A DNA stretch of 49,694 nt from DASPLX01 sp035627375 (GCA_035627375.1 DASPLX010000056.1:1-49694); one strand, 5' to 3'; positions 9,020 through 20,665 are shown, numbered from the stretch's first letter. The notes: generated from the letters alone by a model not told the origin. A program made the numbers and translations.

Positions 9020-9655
9020 ATGAGCATGCCGCCCGCCGCTTCTTCGTTCTCGGTCGGTCTGACCGGCGGCATCGGCTGCGGCAAGACGACGGTGGCCGAT
9101 CTGTTCGCGGCGCGCGGCGCCTCGGTGATCGATACCGACCTGATCGCGCACGGCTTGACGGCGCCGGGGGGGGCCGCGTTGCCGGCCATCCGAGCGCAAT
9201 TCGGCGATGCATTCATCGGGCCGGACGGCGCCATGGATCGCAGCCGGATGCGCGCCCATGTCTTCGCCGATCCGACCGAAAAGCAAAAACTCGAAGCGAT
9301 CCTGCATCCGCTGATCCGGCAGGAAACCGAACGCGCGGCGACGCATGCGGACGGACGCTACGTGATCTTCGTCGTGCCGCTGCTAATCGAATCCGGCACC
9401 TGGCGCGAGCGCGTCTCGCGCGTACTCGTGATCGACTGTCCCGAGCAATTGCAAATCGAGCGCGTGATGCGGCGCAGCAGCCTGAGCGAGGCGCAAGTCC
9501 GCGCCATCATGGCCGCGCAAGTCTCGCGCGCAACGCGCCTGGCGGCGGCCGACGACACGATTGTCAACGACGGCGATGCCGCCGCCCTGATACCGCAGAT
9601 CGACCGGCTGCATGCATGTTATTCCCAGCTGGCCGATGAACAACGACGGCGCTAG
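9020..9655 (+). CDS. coaE: Dephospho-CoA kinase
   Basis: A 211-residue P-loop kinase performing the last step of coenzyme A synthesis, phosphorylating the 3'-OH of dephospho-CoA. The P-loop GGIGCGKT lies at residues 16-23; DTDLIAHGLT and the substrate-binding segment HPLIRQE, followed by PLLIESG, are family features. It follows pilD by 4 bp and is probably in the pil transcript. An uninterrupted run of eight G lies within the gene (9166-9173), encoding Gly-Gly. Confidence 0.95.
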   Translation: MSMPPAASSFSVGLTGGIGCGKTTVADLFAARGASVIDTDLIAHGLTAPGGAALPAIRAQFGDAFIGPDGAMDRSRMRAHVFADPTEKQKLEAILHPLIRQETERAATHADGRYVIFVVPLLIESGTWRERVSRVLVIDCPEQLQIERVMRRSSLSEAQVRAIMAAQVSRATRLAAADDTIVNDGDAAALIPQIDRLHACYSQLADEQRRR

Positions 9656-9712
9656 GGCGCGCCATCATTGGTTGGGGAGATGCCGATCGATGGCACGCCC
9701 GAGAGGGAGAAT

Positions 9713-9741
9713 TTGTAATTTCTTGCGGCTTCGTTCAGAAT
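9713..9741 (+). promoter_or_regulatory. Possible zapD promoter
   Basis: TTGTAA (9713-9718), a 17-bp spacer and CAGAAT (9736-9741), each 4 of 6 to consensus, in the 126-bp gap between coaE and zapD. Position is right; box quality is modest. Confidence 0.35.
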
Positions 9742-9781
9742 CACGGACTATTGCCCGGCTCAACTTTTCAGGGATGCTATT

Positions 9782-10537
9782 TTGATCGTCTACGAATACC
9801 CTTTCAACGAGCGTATTCGCACGCTGTTGCGGCTGGAAGATCTTTACGAGAAATTCGTTTACTTCTTGCACCAGCAGCATCCCCAGCAGCACCACGTCGC
9901 CCTGGCGACGATCTTCGAAATGCTTGAAGTCGCCGGCCGAGCCGATCTGAAATCCGACCTGCTGCAAGAACTCGAGCGCCAGAAGCAGACCCTGCTCGGT
10001 TTCAAGTCCCATCCCAACGTCGAAGTCGAACGCCTCGACGCCATACTCGTCGATCTCGACCGCGTCAGCGCCAACCTGATGGCGGCGCAAGGCAAGACCG
10101 GCCAGCACATCCGCGACAACGAATGGCTGATGAGCATCCGCGGCCGCACCATCATTCCCGGTGGCGCTTGCGAATTCGACTTGCCGTCCTACTATGCCTG
10201 GCAGCATCATTCCGCCGAACAACGCTTCAACGATATCGCCGGCTGGTTCGCGCCGTTGACCCCCTTGTTCGACGCTATCTCGATGGTGTTGCGACTGTTG
10301 CGCGAGTCGGGACGCCCGGCGAAAATGATCGCTCAAGCCGGCAGCTACCAGCAGATGTTGCAAGGCAAGGTCTACCAGATGCTGCGCCTGGCGATCGACG
10401 AATCGCTCCATGTGATTCCGGAGATCTCGGCCAACAAATACATGCTCTGGGTGCGCTTCACTTCGCAAGACGGCGACATGAAGCCGAAACCGCTGGAAGC
10501 CGATGTGCCGTTCGAGCTGTCGCTCTGCAATTTCTGA
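9782..10537 (+). CDS. zapD: Cell division protein ZapD
   Basis: A 251-residue ZapD (YacF, DUF1342) protein, which binds the FtsZ C-terminus and bundles FtsZ filaments at the division ring. The N-terminus MIVYEYPFNERIRTLLRLE and the C-terminal stretch near YMLWVRFTS match the family, and the length is typical (E. coli 247). The start is a TTG with AGGGA at 9770-9774 spaced 7 nt. It forms a pair with yacG 22 bp downstream, as in many proteobacteria. Confidence 0.94.
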   Translation: MIVYEYPFNERIRTLLRLEDLYEKFVYFLHQQHPQQHHVALATIFEMLEVAGRADLKSDLLQELERQKQTLLGFKSHPNVEVERLDAILVDLDRVSANLMAAQGKTGQHIRDNEWLMSIRGRTIIPGGACEFDLPSYYAWQHHSAEQRFNDIAGWFAPLTPLFDAISMVLRLLRESGRPAKMIAQAGSYQQMLQGKVYQMLRLAIDESLHVIPEISANKYMLWVRFTSQDGDMKPKPLEADVPFELSLCNF

Positions 10538-10559
10538 CCATCGAACACGCGAAATCGCC

Positions 10560-10742
10560 ATGCCTACTGTCGTCGATTGCCCGACCTGCGGCAAGAAAGT
10601 CGAATGGACCGAGCAGAACAAGTATCGTCCGTTCTGTTCCGAGCGCTGCAAGAAAATCGATCTCGGCGCCTGGGCCGAAGAGAAATACGTGATTCCCTCC
10701 CCGCCCGTTCCGGAAGACGACGACAACGCGCCGCAACGCTAA
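10560..10742 (+). CDS. yacG: DNA gyrase inhibitor YacG (zinc protein)
   Basis: A 60-residue protein of the YacG family, which in E. coli binds GyrB and inhibits gyrase. Four zinc-ligand cysteines are C7, C10, C26 and C30 (CPTC and CSERC), followed by KKIDLGAWAEEKYVIP, the family signature. The ATG at 10560 is chosen over an upstream in-frame start at 10503 because it gives the exact family N-terminus (MPTVVDCPTCGK) and avoids overlap with zapD. Confidence 0.94.
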   Translation: MPTVVDCPTCGKKVEWTEQNKYRPFCSERCKKIDLGAWAEEKYVIPSPPVPEDDDNAPQR

Positions 10743-10775
10743 GAGCCCGCTCCCTGTTTGCCCCCGTTCGCGGAT

Positions 10776-12353
10776 TTATCGCGGAAGCTTTCCGATACCG
10801 TATTTGCGCAATTTGTTCGCCACCATCGAGTGCGATGTCTTCAGACGTTGCGCCAGCTTGCGGCTCGATGGGAATTCCGCATACAACCGCTCCAGCAGCG
10901 TGCGTTCGAAGTGAGCGGTCGCCGCATCCCAATCCTCGAAATCCCCGACGGCAAGCTGCGGCAAGCTCTCCTCGGTCATGATGCTGCTCTCGGCCAGGTC
11001 GAGATCGGCCGCCTCGAGGACGTGGGCATCGGTCATGGTCACCGCGCGAAACACGATGTTCTGCAGTTGCCGTACATTGCCCGGCCAGTCGTTGGCCATG
11101 AGCGCGGCGCTGGCCGCCGGGTTCAGGCGGCACACCGGCTTTCGTGCCTGGGCGCAGGCGCGTTCGATGAAATGACGCGCCAATAGCAGAATATCGTCGC
11201 GCCGCGCGCGCAAGGGCGGCACTTCGATATTGAGCACGTTCAAGCGGTAATAGAGGTCTTCGCGGAACGTCCCTTCAGTCACCATGCTCGCGAGATCGCG
11301 ATGCGTGGCGCTGATGATGCGGACATCGACCTTGATTTCGCGATCGCCGCCGATGCGGCGGAATTTACCGTCATTCAAGAAACGCAACAACTTGGCCTGC
11401 AGGTAAAGCGACATCTCGCCGATTTCGTCGAGGAAGACCGTGCCGCCGTCGGCCATTTCGATCAGTCCCGGCTTGCCGCTGCGCTGGGCGCCGCTGAAGG
11501 CTCCCGGCGCATAGCCGAATAATTCGCTCTCGGCCAGGCTTTCGGGCAAGGCCGCGCAATTCAAGGCCAGGAACGGAGCGCCGTTGCGCGCACTGGCGGC
11601 ATGGCAAGCCTGCGCGACCAATTCCTTGCCGGTGCCGGTCTCGCCTAGAATCAATAAGGGCGCGTCGACCGTCGCTACGCGCGCGGCGCGCGCCTTCAAG
11701 GCGCGCATCGGCGCCGACTCGCCGATGATCAGGTGAAAGCCGCTGCCTTCCGAGTGCTGCAATGCATGGATGCGCTCGCCGAGCCGGCGCGGCGCGTGCA
11801 GGCTGATCACGCCGCCGACGGTCATGCCGAGGCCGGAGGCGGGCGCCGCGGCCGGCAGTTCCGAGACCGGCGTCACCTCGAACAAGAACGGTTCTCCCTG
11901 CAGCAAGACTTCGCGCGCGGGCATGCGAAAACCGCTGCCGACGAGTTCGGCCTCGAGGCGCGCGTCGTCGAACAATTCCCGCACGGTCTTGCCGTACAGG
12001 CCGCGCTCGGTGGCATTGGCGACCGCGGCCGCGGCCGCGTTGACGGCGATGATGCGGCCATGCGCATCCACGGCCATCACCGGATCGGCCATGGCGGCCA
12101 TCAAGGCATCGAGATGCAGGCGGCGGCGCGCGCCGGGAAGGATATCGACCACCTCGACGGCGTTCACGCCGGCCACCGCCAGGCAATCGGCGCGCAACGA
12201 CGGCAAGGCCTCGCCTGTCAATTCGGGAATGTCGATGAAGACGTGCGGCGGCTCGACCTCGACCGCGACGACGTTCAGGTCGCGGCGCGCCAGCACCGCC
12301 AGGATTTCGTGCGCGATACCGACGCGATCGGTGAACTGGACATCTATGCGCAT
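10776..12353 (-). CDS. TyrR-like ACT-PAS-AAA+ transcription regulator
   Basis: A 525-residue regulator with TyrR/PhhR architecture. An ACT domain (1-75) probably senses an amino acid, a PAS domain follows (about 80-190), then the AAA+ core with Walker A GETGTGKE (237-244), the sigma54-contact loop GAFSGA (284-289) and Walker B GGTVFLDEIGEM, and a C-terminal helix-turn-helix (about 497-517). E. coli TyrR lacks the contact loop; here it is retained with T changed to S, so sigma54 activation is plausible. It lies 122 bp downstream of dadA on the same strand, suggesting that it controls alanine catabolism, though aromatic amino acids are the usual effectors of this family. It is convergent with yacG. 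Confidence 0.87.
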   Translation of the reverse strand: MRIDVQFTDRVGIAHEILAVLARRDLNVVAVEVEPPHVFIDIPELTGEALPSLRADCLAVAGVNAVEVVDILPGARRRLHLDALMAAMADPVMAVDAHGRIIAVNAAAAAVANATERGLYGKTVRELFDDARLEAELVGSGFRMPAREVLLQGEPFLFEVTPVSELPAAAPASGLGMTVGGVISLHAPRRLGERIHALQHSEGSGFHLIIGESAPMRALKARAARVATVDAPLLILGETGTGKELVAQACHAASARNGAPFLALNCAALPESLAESELFGYAPGAFSGAQRSGKPGLIEMADGGTVFLDEIGEMSLYLQAKLLRFLNDGKFRRIGGDREIKVDVRIISATHRDLASMVTEGTFREDLYYRLNVLNIEVPPLRARRDDILLLARHFIERACAQARKPVCRLNPAASAALMANDWPGNVRQLQNIVFRAVTMTDAHVLEAADLDLAESSIMTEESLPQLAVGDFEDWDAATAHFERTLLERLYAEFPSSRKLAQRLKTSHSMVANKLRKYGIGKLPR

Positions 12354-12475
12354 GGGTCGAGAGAATGGAAACGGCTCGCCGCCACTTTAACCGCGCGCCG
12401 TATCCGCCGCAAGCAAGCGGAAAAGCAACGCGCGGGCGACGCGCCCCTCTGCGGAGCGGCCGCTGGCAAGACCGT

Positions 12476-13774
12476 TCAGGCCGGCACTTCGGCGACCGGC
12501 TGCACGATCGGGCGATTGATCGATCCGTAACGGTCCATGAACAAGCCTTCCATGTCGATCTCCGGCCGTTTCCCGCTCACCAGATCGGCCAGCACCCGGC
12601 CCGAACCGCATGCCATGGTCCAGCCGAGCGTGCCGTGGCCGGTATTGAGGAACAGGTTGCGGTACGGCGTCGGGCCAACGACCGGCGTGCCGTCCGGCGT
12701 CATCGGGCGCAGGCCGGTCCAGAATTCGGCCTTCGCCACGTCGCCGCCTTTCGGGAACAGATCGCACACCGAATGCTCGAGCGTCTCGCGGCGGCGCTGC
12801 TTCAAGCGCGTGTCGTAGCCCGAGATTTCGGCCGTGCCGCCGACCCGGATGCGGTCGCCGAGGCGCGTGATCGCGACCTTGAAGGTTTCATCCATGACGG
12901 TCGATTCCGGCGCGAACTTCGCGTCGACGATCGGCACCGTGATCGAATAGCCCTTGATCGGATAGACGGGAATCCTCACGCCGATCTCGCGCAACAGGAT
13001 CGGCGAATAGCTGCCGAGCGCCAGCACATAGCTGTCCGCCTTCAATTCGCCGTCCGAGGTCAGCACGCCGGTCACCTTGCCGCCGTCGGCGACCAGGCGC
13101 TCGATCGTCACGCCGTAGCGGAAATTCACGCCCAGCTCTTCCGCCATCTTGGCGAGGCGCTGCGTGAACTTGAAGCAATCGCCGGTTTCGTCGCCCGGCA
13201 GGCGCAGGGCGCCGACGAATTTCTCGCGCACCTCGGCGAGCGCCGGCTCGATCTTGATGCAAGCCGCCGGATCGAGCACTTCGTAGGGCACGCCGTAGCG
13301 GTCGAGAATCGCGGTGTCGCCCTTCGATGCATCAAGTTGCTTGCGGGTGCGGAACAATTGCATCGTGCCTTGCGTGCGTTCGTCGTAGGTGATGCCGGTC
13401 GCGGCGCGCAGCTCGGCTAGGCAGTCGCGGCTGTACTCGGCCAGGCGCAGCATGCGGGACTTGTTGATTTCATAGCGGCGCGCGGTGCAATTCATCAGCA
13501 TCTGGAACACCCAGCGCCACATGTGCGGATCAGTGCTCGGCGTGATCGCGAGCGGACTGTGGCGCATCATGAGCCACTTGATCGCCTTGAGCGGAACCCC
13601 CGGGCCGGCCCATGGCGCCGAATAACCCGGAGAGACCTCGCCGGCGTTGGCGTAACTGGTCTCGAGGCCGGCGCCGTCCTGGCGGTCGACGACCGTGACT
13701 TCGTGCCCCTGCTTGGCGAGATAGTAGGCCGTTGCCGTGCCGATGACGCCGCTGCCCAATACGATGATTTTCAT
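12476..13774 (-). CDS. dadA: D-amino acid dehydrogenase, small subunit
   Basis: A 432-residue FAD flavoprotein that oxidises D-alanine and other D-amino acids to keto acids and passes electrons to the respiratory chain at the inner membrane. The N-terminal dinucleotide fold has GSGVIG at residues 7-12, the family motif TSYANAGEVSPGYSAPWAGPG follows, and the C-terminal FAD segment is NTGHGTLGWTMACGSG. Length and motifs match DadA. It lies 58 bp downstream of alr, so the racemase can supply D-alanine to this enzyme, as in dadAX operons. Confidence 0.95.
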   Translation of the reverse strand: MKIIVLGSGVIGTATAYYLAKQGHEVTVVDRQDGAGLETSYANAGEVSPGYSAPWAGPGVPLKAIKWLMMRHSPLAITPSTDPHMWRWVFQMLMNCTARRYEINKSRMLRLAEYSRDCLAELRAATGITYDERTQGTMQLFRTRKQLDASKGDTAILDRYGVPYEVLDPAACIKIEPALAEVREKFVGALRLPGDETGDCFKFTQRLAKMAEELGVNFRYGVTIERLVADGGKVTGVLTSDGELKADSYVLALGSYSPILLREIGVRIPVYPIKGYSITVPIVDAKFAPESTVMDETFKVAITRLGDRIRVGGTAEISGYDTRLKQRRRETLEHSVCDLFPKGGDVAKAEFWTGLRPMTPDGTPVVGPTPYRNLFLNTGHGTLGWTMACGSGRVLADLVSGKRPEIDMEGLFMDRYGSINRPIVQPVAEVPA

Positions 13775-13832
13775 GGCTCTTCCCTGTGTGTGGACTGGTC
13801 TGGTTCTTTCCCTGTGCCGATGCGCCGCGGTG

Positions 13833-14966
13833 TCATGCGCAACGCGCCGCCTGCCCGCCGCTGCCGCCGATGTACTCGCGCTGATAACGCACGCCCAGGC
13901 TGGTCAGGATTTCGTAACCGATCGTGCCGGCGCGTGCGGCGACGGCATCGATAGGATTCTCCGGCGAAATCAGATCGACCGCCATGCCCGGCAAGGCGCG
14001 CGCCGGATCGATGGCGCTGACGTCGAGCGTGATCGTATCCATCGAAATGGTGCCGACTTGCGGCACCTCGATGCCGTCGATGAACGCCACGCCGCGATTG
14101 CTGGCATTGCGCAGCCAGCCGTCGGCATAGCCGACCGCCACCGTCGCGATGCGAGCGGCGCCGGCGCTCCGATAACGGGCGCCGTAGCCGACGCAATCGC
14201 CGGCCGCGATCGTCCGCGTCTGGATGATCCGGCCTTGCAGCCGGACGACGGATTGCATCGGATTGGCGGCGCCGTCGATCGGCGCGACGCCGTACAGGGC
14301 GGCGCCCGGGCGCACGAGATCGAAATGGAAGTCCGGGCCCAGGAAGATACCGGAGGAATTGGCGAAGCTCGCCGCACAAGCCGGCAGGCGGGCGCGAAAG
14401 GCGTTGAAGCGGTCGAGCTGGATGCGGTTCATCGGGTGCTCCTGCTGCTCGGCGCAAGCGAGATGGCTCATCAGATAGCGCAGCTCGATTCCTTCCAAGC
14501 AGTCCGGCATCGCCAGCCAGGCATCGACTTCATCCGGCGACAGTCCGAGCCGCGCCATGCCGGTGTCGACTTGAACGATGGCCGGCAGGCGGCGATTTTC
14601 TCGTTGCGCCAGGCGACGCCAGGCGGCAAGCTGGGTCGAACCGTTCAGGACCGGAATCAATCGATGTTGCAGGAATTCGGCGTCGCTGCCCGGCGGCGGA
14701 CCGTGCAGCACGAAAACTTCGGTATGGGCCGGCAGATGCGGCCGCAGTGTGATCGCCTCGTCGAGATGGGCGACGAAGAACTGGCGGCAGCCCGCGGCCG
14801 CCAGTGTCGGCGCCACGTGCACGGCACCCAGGCCGTAAGCGTCGGCTTTCACAACCGCCGCGCACGAGGCGCGCCCGGCACGCTCGCGCAACAAGCAATA
14901 GTTGCCGACGATCGCATCGAGATCGATGGTCAGAACTGCACCGGCATGGGATGGTGACTGGATCAT
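13833..14966 (-). CDS. alr: Alanine racemase (catabolic DadX-type context)
   Basis: A 377-residue PLP-dependent racemase interconverting L- and D-alanine. The PLP lysine is K40 in VVKADAYGLG, and the opposite catalytic base is Tyr261 in GYGARY. An N-terminal TIM barrel and C-terminal beta domain of normal size are present. The ATG at 14964-14966 is preceded by GAGGGG. Because it is followed by dadA and a regulator it is more likely the catabolic (DadX-like) enzyme, but it could also supply D-Ala for the Ddl encoded in this window. Confidence 0.95.
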   Translation of the reverse strand: MIQSPSHAGAVLTIDLDAIVGNYCLLRERAGRASCAAVVKADAYGLGAVHVAPTLAAAGCRQFFVAHLDEAITLRPHLPAHTEVFVLHGPPPGSDAEFLQHRLIPVLNGSTQLAAWRRLAQRENRRLPAIVQVDTGMARLGLSPDEVDAWLAMPDCLEGIELRYLMSHLACAEQQEHPMNRIQLDRFNAFRARLPACAASFANSSGIFLGPDFHFDLVRPGAALYGVAPIDGAANPMQSVVRLQGRIIQTRTIAAGDCVGYGARYRSAGAARIATVAVGYADGWLRNASNRGVAFIDGIEVPQVGTISMDTITLDVSAIDPARALPGMAVDLISPENPIDAVAARAGTIGYEILTSLGVRYQREYIGGSGGQAARCA

Positions 14967-15158
14967 TGCTGCCCCTCATCAGAATTGAGAGAGTCCTTGG
15001 CAACATCCATGCCTGAATGAATCTTCATTTGAAATCAATGAGTTACGATCAGCCGGGCAAGGCAGGCTCAAACCAATGTACACAAAATGATACAGCAATG
15101 GCGGTCAAAGGCCGTATTTGCAGTAAAAATTGGCCGCAAACCCGCATGAATCCTTAAG

Positions 15159-15196
15159 TGTAAAAGATCGAATACAGCGTATCCAATTTTTTACAC
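15159..15196. promoter_or_regulatory. Inverted GTGTAAAA / TTTTACAC sites upstream of alr
   Basis: GTGTAAAA (15159-15166) and TTTTACAC (15189-15196) form a perfect 8-bp inverted repeat with 22 bp between, so equivalent positions are about 30 bp apart. The half-sites resemble the TyrR consensus TGTAAA-N6-TTTACA, and the first is followed after 6 bp by a weak second half (AATACA). They lie about 190-230 bp upstream of alr. Binding by the local TyrR-like regulator is inference. Confidence 0.45.
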
Positions 15197-15231
15197 TCTC
15201 TTGACAGAATGCCGGACAAGCGTAATCAGCA

Positions 15232-15642
15232 TCAACCGCCGTAGCGCACCGCATCGAGCCAGTGAATCAGGGGAATGGTCGCCGGCAGCAAGGGTTCCAG
15301 GTCGACGCTTCCTTGCCAGGCAAAGGCTTGCCCTTCGAGGCTTTGCGGTTCGCCGGCCCACTCCCGGCTGATGTAGAAATGCAGGCGCACATGGGCGTGC
15401 GGATAGACATGCTCGATCCCGCACCATGGCTCGGCCGAGAGAATGCGAATGCCGAGCTCCTCGACGAATTCGCGCTTGAGCGCATCGAGTATCGGTTCGC
15501 CCGGTTCCACCTTCCCGCCCGGGAACTCCCAATAGCCGGCATACGGCTTGCCGTCCGGCCGCTGACCGAGCAAGACGTCGCCGTTGGGCCGCATCAGGAT
15601 GCCGACCGCTACGTCGATCGGGCGGGAGACAGGTTGGGTCAT
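15232..15642 (-). CDS. mutT: NUDIX hydrolase, MutT-like (8-oxo-dGTP diphosphatase)
   Basis: A 136-residue NUDIX protein. The box G-x5-E-x7-REUxEExGU is intact at residues 43-65 (from G43, with E49, R57, E58, E61 and E62). Size and the WEFPGGKVEPGE context fit MutT, which removes oxidised dGTP from the nucleotide pool; other NUDIX substrates cannot be excluded. In related genomes it sits next to yacG; here the alr-dadA-regulator module separates them. It is 27 bp downstream of the DUF815 gene on the same strand. Confidence 0.85.
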   Translation of the reverse strand: MTQPVSRPIDVAVGILMRPNGDVLLGQRPDGKPYAGYWEFPGGKVEPGEPILDALKREFVEELGIRILSAEPWCGIEHVYPHAHVRLHFYISREWAGEPQSLEGQAFAWQGSVDLEPLLPATIPLIHWLDAVRYGG

Positions 15643-15669
15643 GGGGAGATAAACGATCGAACGAAGACT

Positions 15670-16548
15670 TCAATGCGTCTTGCCGGCGTAGTCGCGGGCG
15701 AACTGCCAGGCGACGCGGCCGGAACGCGAACCGCGCTGCAACGCCCAGCGCAAGGCTTCGGGACGCGCTTCCTCGATCTGCCGCGGGCCGCAACCGAAAT
15801 GGCGAAGCCAGTGCGCGACGATATCGAGATAGTCGTCCTGCCGGAACGGGTAGAAGGAAATCCACAGGCCGAAGCGCTCCGACAGCGAGATCTTCTCTTC
15901 GACCGTCTCGCCCGGATGGAGATCGCCGTCCTCGGTATGCGTGTAGCCGGCATTGTCCGACATGCGCTCCGGCATGAGGTGACGCCGGTTCGAGGTCGCG
16001 TAGATCAGCACATTGTCCGACTGCGCGGCGATGCCGCCGTCGAGCGCGACCTTCAATGCCTTGTAGCCGACCTCGCCTTCCTCGAACGAGAGATCGTCGC
16101 AGAAGATGACGAAACGCTCCGGCCGTTCCGCGACCAGATCGACGATGTCGGGCAGGTCGGCCAGGTCGTTCTTGTCGACTTCGATCAGCCGCAATCCCTG
16201 GCCGGCGAAACGATTCAGGCAAGCCTTGATCAGCGAGGATTTGCCGGTGCCGCGCGCCCCGGTCAGCAGCACGTTGTTGGCGGGCAGACCGGCCACGAAT
16301 TGCTTCGTGTTCTGCTCGATCTGCCGCTTTTGTTCGTCGACGTTATGCAAATCCTCGAGCGCGATCGGGGCGATATGCCGCACCGGCTGCAGATACCCGA
16401 TGCCGTCTCCGCCCTGCTTGCGCTTGCGCCAGCGGAAGGCGATGCCGGCATTCCAGTCGGGCGCCGCGCCTGCCTGCGGCAGCAACGCCTCGACGCGGGC
16501 CAGCACAGCTTCGGCGCGCGCCAGGAACTTGTCCAGTGCATCGCTCAT
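15670..16548 (-). CDS. DUF815-family AAA ATPase
   Basis: A 292-residue ATP-binding protein of the DUF815 family. The P-loop is GARGTGKS (97-104), and Walker B-like residues are in RFVIFCDDLSFEEGE. The ATSNRRHL and RFGLWISFYPF segments are conserved in the family. Its cellular role is not established. Conserved linkage to argJ, secA and a NUDIX gene is typical of Betaproteobacteria. argJ ends 10 bp upstream on the same strand, so co-transcription is likely. Confidence 0.88.
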   Translation of the reverse strand: MSDALDKFLARAEAVLARVEALLPQAGAAPDWNAGIAFRWRKRKQGGDGIGYLQPVRHIAPIALEDLHNVDEQKRQIEQNTKQFVAGLPANNVLLTGARGTGKSSLIKACLNRFAGQGLRLIEVDKNDLADLPDIVDLVAERPERFVIFCDDLSFEEGEVGYKALKVALDGGIAAQSDNVLIYATSNRRHLMPERMSDNAGYTHTEDGDLHPGETVEEKISLSERFGLWISFYPFRQDDYLDIVAHWLRHFGCGPRQIEEARPEALRWALQRGSRSGRVAWQFARDYAGKTH

Positions 16549-16558
16549 GGCGCCGGCC

Positions 16559-17797
16559 TCAGGAGCGGTAATCCGCGTTGATCGAGACGTAATCGTGCGA
16601 CAGGTCGCAAGTCCAGATGGTCGCCGCCGCGTCGCCGCGGCCGAGCACGACGCGCACCGTGATTTCGCTCTGTTTCATGACGCGCTGGCCGTCGGCCTCC
16701 TGGTAGTCCGGATTGCGGCCGCCGTTCTTCGCGACCCATACGTCGTCGAGATAAAGATTCAGCTTCGTCACGTCGAGATCGTCGACGCCGGCATAACCGA
16801 CCGCCGCCAGGATGCGGCCGAGGTTGGGATCGGAAGCGAAGAAAGCGGTCTTCACCAGCGGCGAATGGCCGATCGAGTAGGCGATCTTGCGGCATTCCTC
16901 GACGCTTTTGCCGCCTTCGACCGTGATCGTCATGAACTTGGTAGCGCCTTCGCCGTCGCGTACGATCATTTGCGCGAGCTCTTGCGACAAGGCGGTAACG
17001 GCTTGCGCCAGCGCCGCGTATTCGGGCGTGTCGATGTCGTTCACTTCGAGCTGCGAAGTGCCGGTGGCGATCAGCATGAAGGAATCGTTGGTGGAGGTGT
17101 CGCCGTCGATCGTGATGCAGTTGAACGACCGGTCGGCGGCTTGCTTGAGCATGTGCTCGAGCACCGGCTGCGCGACCTTGGCGTCGGTCGCGACATAGCC
17201 GAGCATGGTCGCCATGTTCGGCTTGATCATGCCGGCGCCCTTGGAAATGCCCGTCAGCGTCACCGTCACGCCGTTGATCACGACCTTGCGCGAGGCCGCC
17301 TTCGGCTGCGTGTCGGTGGTCATGATCGCCTCGGCGGCGTTGAGCCAGTTGTCTTCCTTGAGGTTGGCGATCGCCTGCGGCAAGCCCGCCTGGATGCGTT
17401 CGACCGGCAGCGGCTCGAGAATCACGCCGGTCGAGAACGGCAGGATCTGCGACGGCTCGCAGCCGAGCAATGCGGCCAGCGCCGCGCAGGTGGCGTTCGC
17501 GTTCGCCAGGCCGGTCTCGCCGGTGCCGGCATTCGCATTGCCCGTGTTCACGACCAGCGCCCGGATCGGCGCGCCAGAAATCCGCGCGCCTTCCAGGTGC
17601 GCCTTGCACACCTGGACCGGGGCGGCGCAAAAACGATTCAGCGTGAAGACGCCGGCCACGGTCGCGCTCGGCGCGAGCCGCATCACGAGCAAGTCCTTGC
17701 GGTTGGCCTTGCGGATGCCGGCCTGGGCGAAGCCGAGTTCGATGCCGGCGACGGAATGGAGATCGGAAGCGACAGGGAGAGGAAGATTGACGGCCAT
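16559..17797 (-). CDS. argJ: Glutamate N-acetyltransferase / N-acetylglutamate synthase
   Basis: A 412-residue ArgJ that transfers acetyl from N-acetylornithine to glutamate, and possibly makes N-acetylglutamate from acetyl-CoA, in arginine synthesis. It is an Ntn-type enzyme that cleaves itself: the site is in KPNMATMLGY, between A196 and the new N-terminal nucleophile T197. NTGNANAGTG and the C-terminal SHDYVSINADYRS end are typical. Whether it is mono- or bifunctional cannot be decided by eye. Confidence 0.95.
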   Translation of the reverse strand: MAVNLPLPVASDLHSVAGIELGFAQAGIRKANRKDLLVMRLAPSATVAGVFTLNRFCAAPVQVCKAHLEGARISGAPIRALVVNTGNANAGTGETGLANANATCAALAALLGCEPSQILPFSTGVILEPLPVERIQAGLPQAIANLKEDNWLNAAEAIMTTDTQPKAASRKVVINGVTVTLTGISKGAGMIKPNMATMLGYVATDAKVAQPVLEHMLKQAADRSFNCITIDGDTSTNDSFMLIATGTSQLEVNDIDTPEYAALAQAVTALSQELAQMIVRDGEGATKFMTITVEGGKSVEECRKIAYSIGHSPLVKTAFFASDPNLGRILAAVGYAGVDDLDVTKLNLYLDDVWVAKNGGRNPDYQEADGQRVMKQSEITVRVVLGRGDAAATIWTCDLSHDYVSINADYRS

Positions 17798-17857
17798 GGA
17801 AGTCGAATCGGAAAAAGGGGTGGAATCAGGGTGTAATTGTAATCGCTGGCACCAACG

Positions 17858-17884
17858 AAAAAGGGGAACCGAGTTCCCCTTTTT
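17858..17884 (-). terminator. Rho-independent terminator of secA
   Basis: A perfect 12-bp stem AAAAAGGGGAAC (17858-17869) / GTTCCCCTTTTT (17873-17884) with loop CGA. It begins 18 nt after the secA stop and on the minus strand ends in a T-run. It separates secA from argJ and could act in both directions. Confidence 0.88.
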
Positions 17885-17902
17885 CGCTTGGCATCGGCGC
17901 GC

Positions 17903-20665
<2,763 letters not shown>

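Noticed and set aside
14967..15231. Sigma54 promoter upstream of alr
   Set aside because: I looked for GG-N10-GC on the minus strand and found no convincing match; the alr promoter remains unassigned.
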